From the NCBI GenBank assembly GCA_030618975.1, contig JAUXCH010000341.1:1-5923 (forward strand): 5,923 nucleotides of DNA. Direction: 5' to 3'. The notes under the pieces were generated by a model that was not told the DNA's origin, did no database searches, and worked only from the letters and a program-made list of their open reading frames with translations. How positions within the stretch are numbered: position 1 is the stretch's first letter; each line of letters begins with the position of its first letter. Shown here in pieces: positions 4,237-5,923 of the stretch. A program made the position numbers and the translations under genes. Origin of the DNA: Planctomycetia bacterium. GTDB lineage: Bacteria > Planctomycetota > PLA2 > JAEUHO01.

Positions 4237-5858
4237 CAGTCGAACTTCCCCCAGGCGCGACGGTAGTCCTCGAAGGTGTCGATCTCCATCCAGCCCTTCC
4301 AGGTGTCCACCGCGCGCACCTCGAGGCCGCTGTCGATCAGGCTCTGCAGGAAGTCGGTGAGCGCCGCCTCGTGCAGGTTCTTCGCCTGGTGGAGCGGCTG
4401 GTCGCCGTGGGTCTTCGCGAGCATCTCGTAGTGCTCGCGGAAGCGCTTTGCGCCCTCGGGCGAGAGCATCAGCATGCCTATCCACTCGCCGTTGGCGCCT
4501 TCGATGTCGACGCCGATCTTCTTCACGACGTCGGACCCGGGCAGGAAGCGCCCGGAGGTCTCGGGCGGCGCGCTCGTCTGGACGAGGTCGCGTCGCGCGC
4601 GCTCGGGCGCCTCTGCGCGGTCGACCACGAGGACGACGTCGCCGTCGGCCTGCAGGAGCCGCTCGAGGAGCCCGCGGTCGAACAGCAGGTCGCCGTAGAG
4701 GACGACCGTCCGGCCTTCGAGCTCGGGGGCGGCGGCCATGAGGGAGTCGAGCTCGCCGCTCGTCTCCTCGGCCACGTACGTCTTCAGGTTCGGCAGGTCC
4801 ACCGCCTCGCGCTTGTAGCCGACCACGGCGGCGATGTTGCGGATGGCGGTCGCGTTGAGGGCTTCGATCTGGCGGGCCAGGATCGACTTGCCCTTGATGT
4901 CGAGCATCGCCTTGGGGCGGTCCTCGGTCAGCTCGCCGAGCTCGGGGCTCGCACCGGCGGCCAGCACGACGGCACGGACCTTCTTCCCGCCGGCGGGGAG
5001 GTAGCACTTCTCCTCGGTCTTCATGGCGTCCACGCCGATGAGGCCGTACACGTCGGTGAGGGGGACCACGAGGTCGTCGGCGGCGCTCGCGCGCTTCTCC
5101 CTCATGATGCTCGTGAACGCCTCGCGCATGGCCTTGATCGAGGAGCGCAGGCCGTGGTTCGCGTAGATGATCAGCTTGAATCCGGCCGCGCCGAGCGTCG
5201 CTGCGGACGTCTCCTTGTAGATCGTCGGCACGCAGACGAGCGGCGTGTCGCGGTCCCAGTGGCCGGCGAACTCGAGGACCTCGTCCGGGGACGGGGACTT
5301 CGAGTGGATCAGGACCATGTCGGCCCCGGCGTCCGCGTAGGCGCGTCCGCGCAGCAGCGCCTCCTCCATGCCCCAGCCGGCGATGAGCGCCTCGGTGCGG
5401 GCGATGATCAGGAAGTCGTCGTCCGTACGCGTGTCGAGGCACGCCTTGATCTTTCCGGCGTGCTCCTCGGGGTCGGCGAGCTCGCGCTTGACGCCCGCGT
5501 AGAACGAGCAGCGCTTCGGGAAGACGTTGTCCTCGATGCAGATGGCGGCGATGCCCTCGCGCTCGTACTCCCGCACCGCGTGGATGACGTTGATCGCGTT
5601 GCCGTAACCGTTGTCGCAGTCGGCCACGACCGGGATGTCGATCACCCGGGCCATCTGGACGGCGGCGTCCAGGCTCTCCCGCATGGTCAGGATGTTGGCG
5701 TCGGGAACGGCGTGGGAGGCCGAGATCTCGAAGCCGGAGGCCCAGACCCCGTCGAAGCCCGCCTCCTGGACCAGCTTGGCGGAGAGACCCGAGTGCGCGC
5801 CTGCGATGAGGACGGGTTCGGGGCGCGCGAGGCGCTCCCGCAAGAGCTTGCGGACCAT
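4236..5858 (-). CDS. pepM: Phosphoenolpyruvate mutase fused to a nucleotidyltransferase domain
   Basis: A 540-residue two-domain protein. Residues 1-290 are an isocitrate lyase/PEP mutase-type barrel, predicted to form the C-P bond by turning PEP into phosphonopyruvate. Conserved sites: A-H-S-G-L-S-A-K (21-28), S-G-F (41-43, phosphate loop), Asp53, D-C-D-N-G-Y-G-N (80-87, Mg site), E-D (109-110), Lys115, Arg154 in A-R-T-E-A, and His185 in I-H-S-K. The usual E-D-K-x5-N-S loop reads E-D-N-V-F-P-K-R-C-S (109-118): Lys to Asn111 and Asn to Cys117. Residues about 294-540 are a nucleotidyltransferase: V-L-A-A-G (298-302) and R-P-K-A-M-L (314-319), a Y-G-D-L-L-F-D metal site (388-394), and W-M-E-I-D (523-527). 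The loop between A-A-G and P-K lacks the Gly-x-Gly-x-Arg seen in the PntC gene. Mutase-nucleotidyltransferase fusions are known in phosphonate clusters. ATG 5858 has GGGAGGAG just upstream; the earlier in-frame TTG at 5909 lacks a ribosome site, and an in-frame TAA lies at 5916-5918. It heads the operon. Confidence 0.92.
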   Translation of the reverse strand: MVRKLLRERLARPEPVLIAGAHSGLSAKLVQEAGFDGVWASGFEISASHAVPDANILTMRESLDAAVQMARVIDIPVVADCDNGYGNAINVIHAVREYEREGIAAICIEDNVFPKRCSFYAGVKRELADPEEHAGKIKACLDTRTDDDFLIIARTEALIAGWGMEEALLRGRAYADAGADMVLIHSKSPSPDEVLEFAGHWDRDTPLVCVPTIYKETSAATLGAAGFKLIIYANHGLRSSIKAMREAFTSIMREKRASAADDLVVPLTDVYGLIGVDAMKTEEKCYLPAGGKKVRAVVLAAGASPELGELTEDRPKAMLDIKGKSILARQIEALNATAIRNIAAVVGYKREAVDLPNLKTYVAEETSGELDSLMAAAPELEGRTVVLYGDLLFDRGLLERLLQADGDVVLVVDRAEAPERARRDLVQTSAPPETSGRFLPGSDVVKKIGVDIEGANGEWIGMLMLSPEGAKRFREHYEMLAKTHGDQPLHQAKNLHEAALTDFLQSLIDSGLEVRAVDTWKGWMEIDTFEDYRRAWGKFD

Positions 5859-5860
5859 GA

Positions 5861-5868
5861 CTCCTCCC
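5861..5868 (-). promoter_or_regulatory. Ribosome binding site that fixes the pepM start
   Basis: GGGAGGAG on the minus strand, ending 2 nt before ATG 5858 (4 nt if GGAGG is taken as the core). It makes ATG 5858 the preferred start over the TTG 17 codons upstream. A run of seven C lies directly 5' of it on the same strand and could pair with the G-rich site. Confidence 0.6.
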
Positions 5869-5874
5869 GGGGGG

Positions 5875-5893
5875 GCCGCGGTCAGCCCGCGGC
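5875..5893 (-). promoter_or_regulatory. Hairpin in the operon leader, just upstream of the pepM ribosome site
   Basis: A 7-bp perfect inverted repeat, GCCGCGG (5875-5881) and CCGCGGC (5887-5893), with a 5-nt loop. It lies 6 nt upstream of the pepM ribosome site on the transcript side. It might affect translation or mark an operator. No known leader motif is recognised, and GC-rich DNA makes such stems common. Confidence 0.25.
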
Positions 5894-5923
5894 GGAAGTC
5901 GGAGGCCAAGCGGTCTTAGGAAG

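Noticed and set aside
3649..4266. Open frame of 205 codons on the plus strand
   Set aside because: Antisense to the two decarboxylase genes; His/Arg/Glu/Gly-rich with no motif.
5859..5909. Longer pepM N-terminus beginning at TTG 5909
   Set aside because: The extra 17 residues are not conserved-looking, the TTG has no ribosome site, and ATG 5858 has a strong one; the mutase fold starts normally soon after ATG 5858.
1..5923. CRISPR arrays, insertion sequences, tRNA or rRNA genes
   Set aside because: No regularly spaced repeats, transposase motifs, terminal repeats or structured RNA signatures were seen on reading either strand.

Overview
The window is GC-rich DNA with strong codon bias and dense, overlapping genes. 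It carries what looks like a complete core pathway for making and activating a phosphonate, 2-aminoethylphosphonate (AEP). The host looks like a high-GC Gram-negative bacterium: one product has a signal peptide followed by a coiled coil and a HEAT-like tail, and the gene style resembles Myxococcota, other former Deltaproteobacteria or Planctomycetota. The sequence contains no marker that fixes the phylum.

Layout, right to left on the minus strand: a tight five-gene operon runs from 5858 down to 1478. (1) Phosphoenolpyruvate mutase fused to a nucleotidyltransferase domain (5858-4236). (2) and (3) Phosphonopyruvate decarboxylase split into an alpha chain (4236-3736) and a beta chain (3749-3192). 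(4) A PLP-dependent AEP transaminase (3186-2128). (5) A stand-alone cytidylyltransferase of the PntC type (2131-1478). Four of the five genes overlap a neighbour (1, 14 and 4 nt overlaps); the transaminase start lies 5 nt past the stop of the beta chain. After a 231-nt gap with no supportable gene comes a minus-strand gene for an exported coiled-coil protein with a C-terminal HEAT-like repeat (1246-593). On the plus strand, the left edge holds the C-terminal part of a CDP-alcohol phosphatidyltransferase (ends at 556), convergent with the coiled-coil gene. A GC-rich hairpin sits between their stops.

How the genes fit together (inference from family knowledge): PEP is rearranged to phosphonopyruvate, decarboxylated to phosphonoacetaldehyde, transaminated to AEP and activated with CTP to CMP-AEP. 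The CDP-alcohol phosphatidyltransferase is a plausible last step, moving the AEP headgroup onto a lipid or other alcohol to give a phosphonolipid or similar surface decoration. No C-P lyase, phosphonatase or phosphonate transporter gene is seen, which favours biosynthesis over degradation.

The most unusual points are: the mutase lacks two residues of the usual E-D-K-x5-N-S signature (it has Asn for Lys and Cys for Asn); its fused nucleotidyltransferase has an altered nucleotide-binding loop; there are two nucleotidyltransferases in one operon; and the decarboxylase is split into two subunits.
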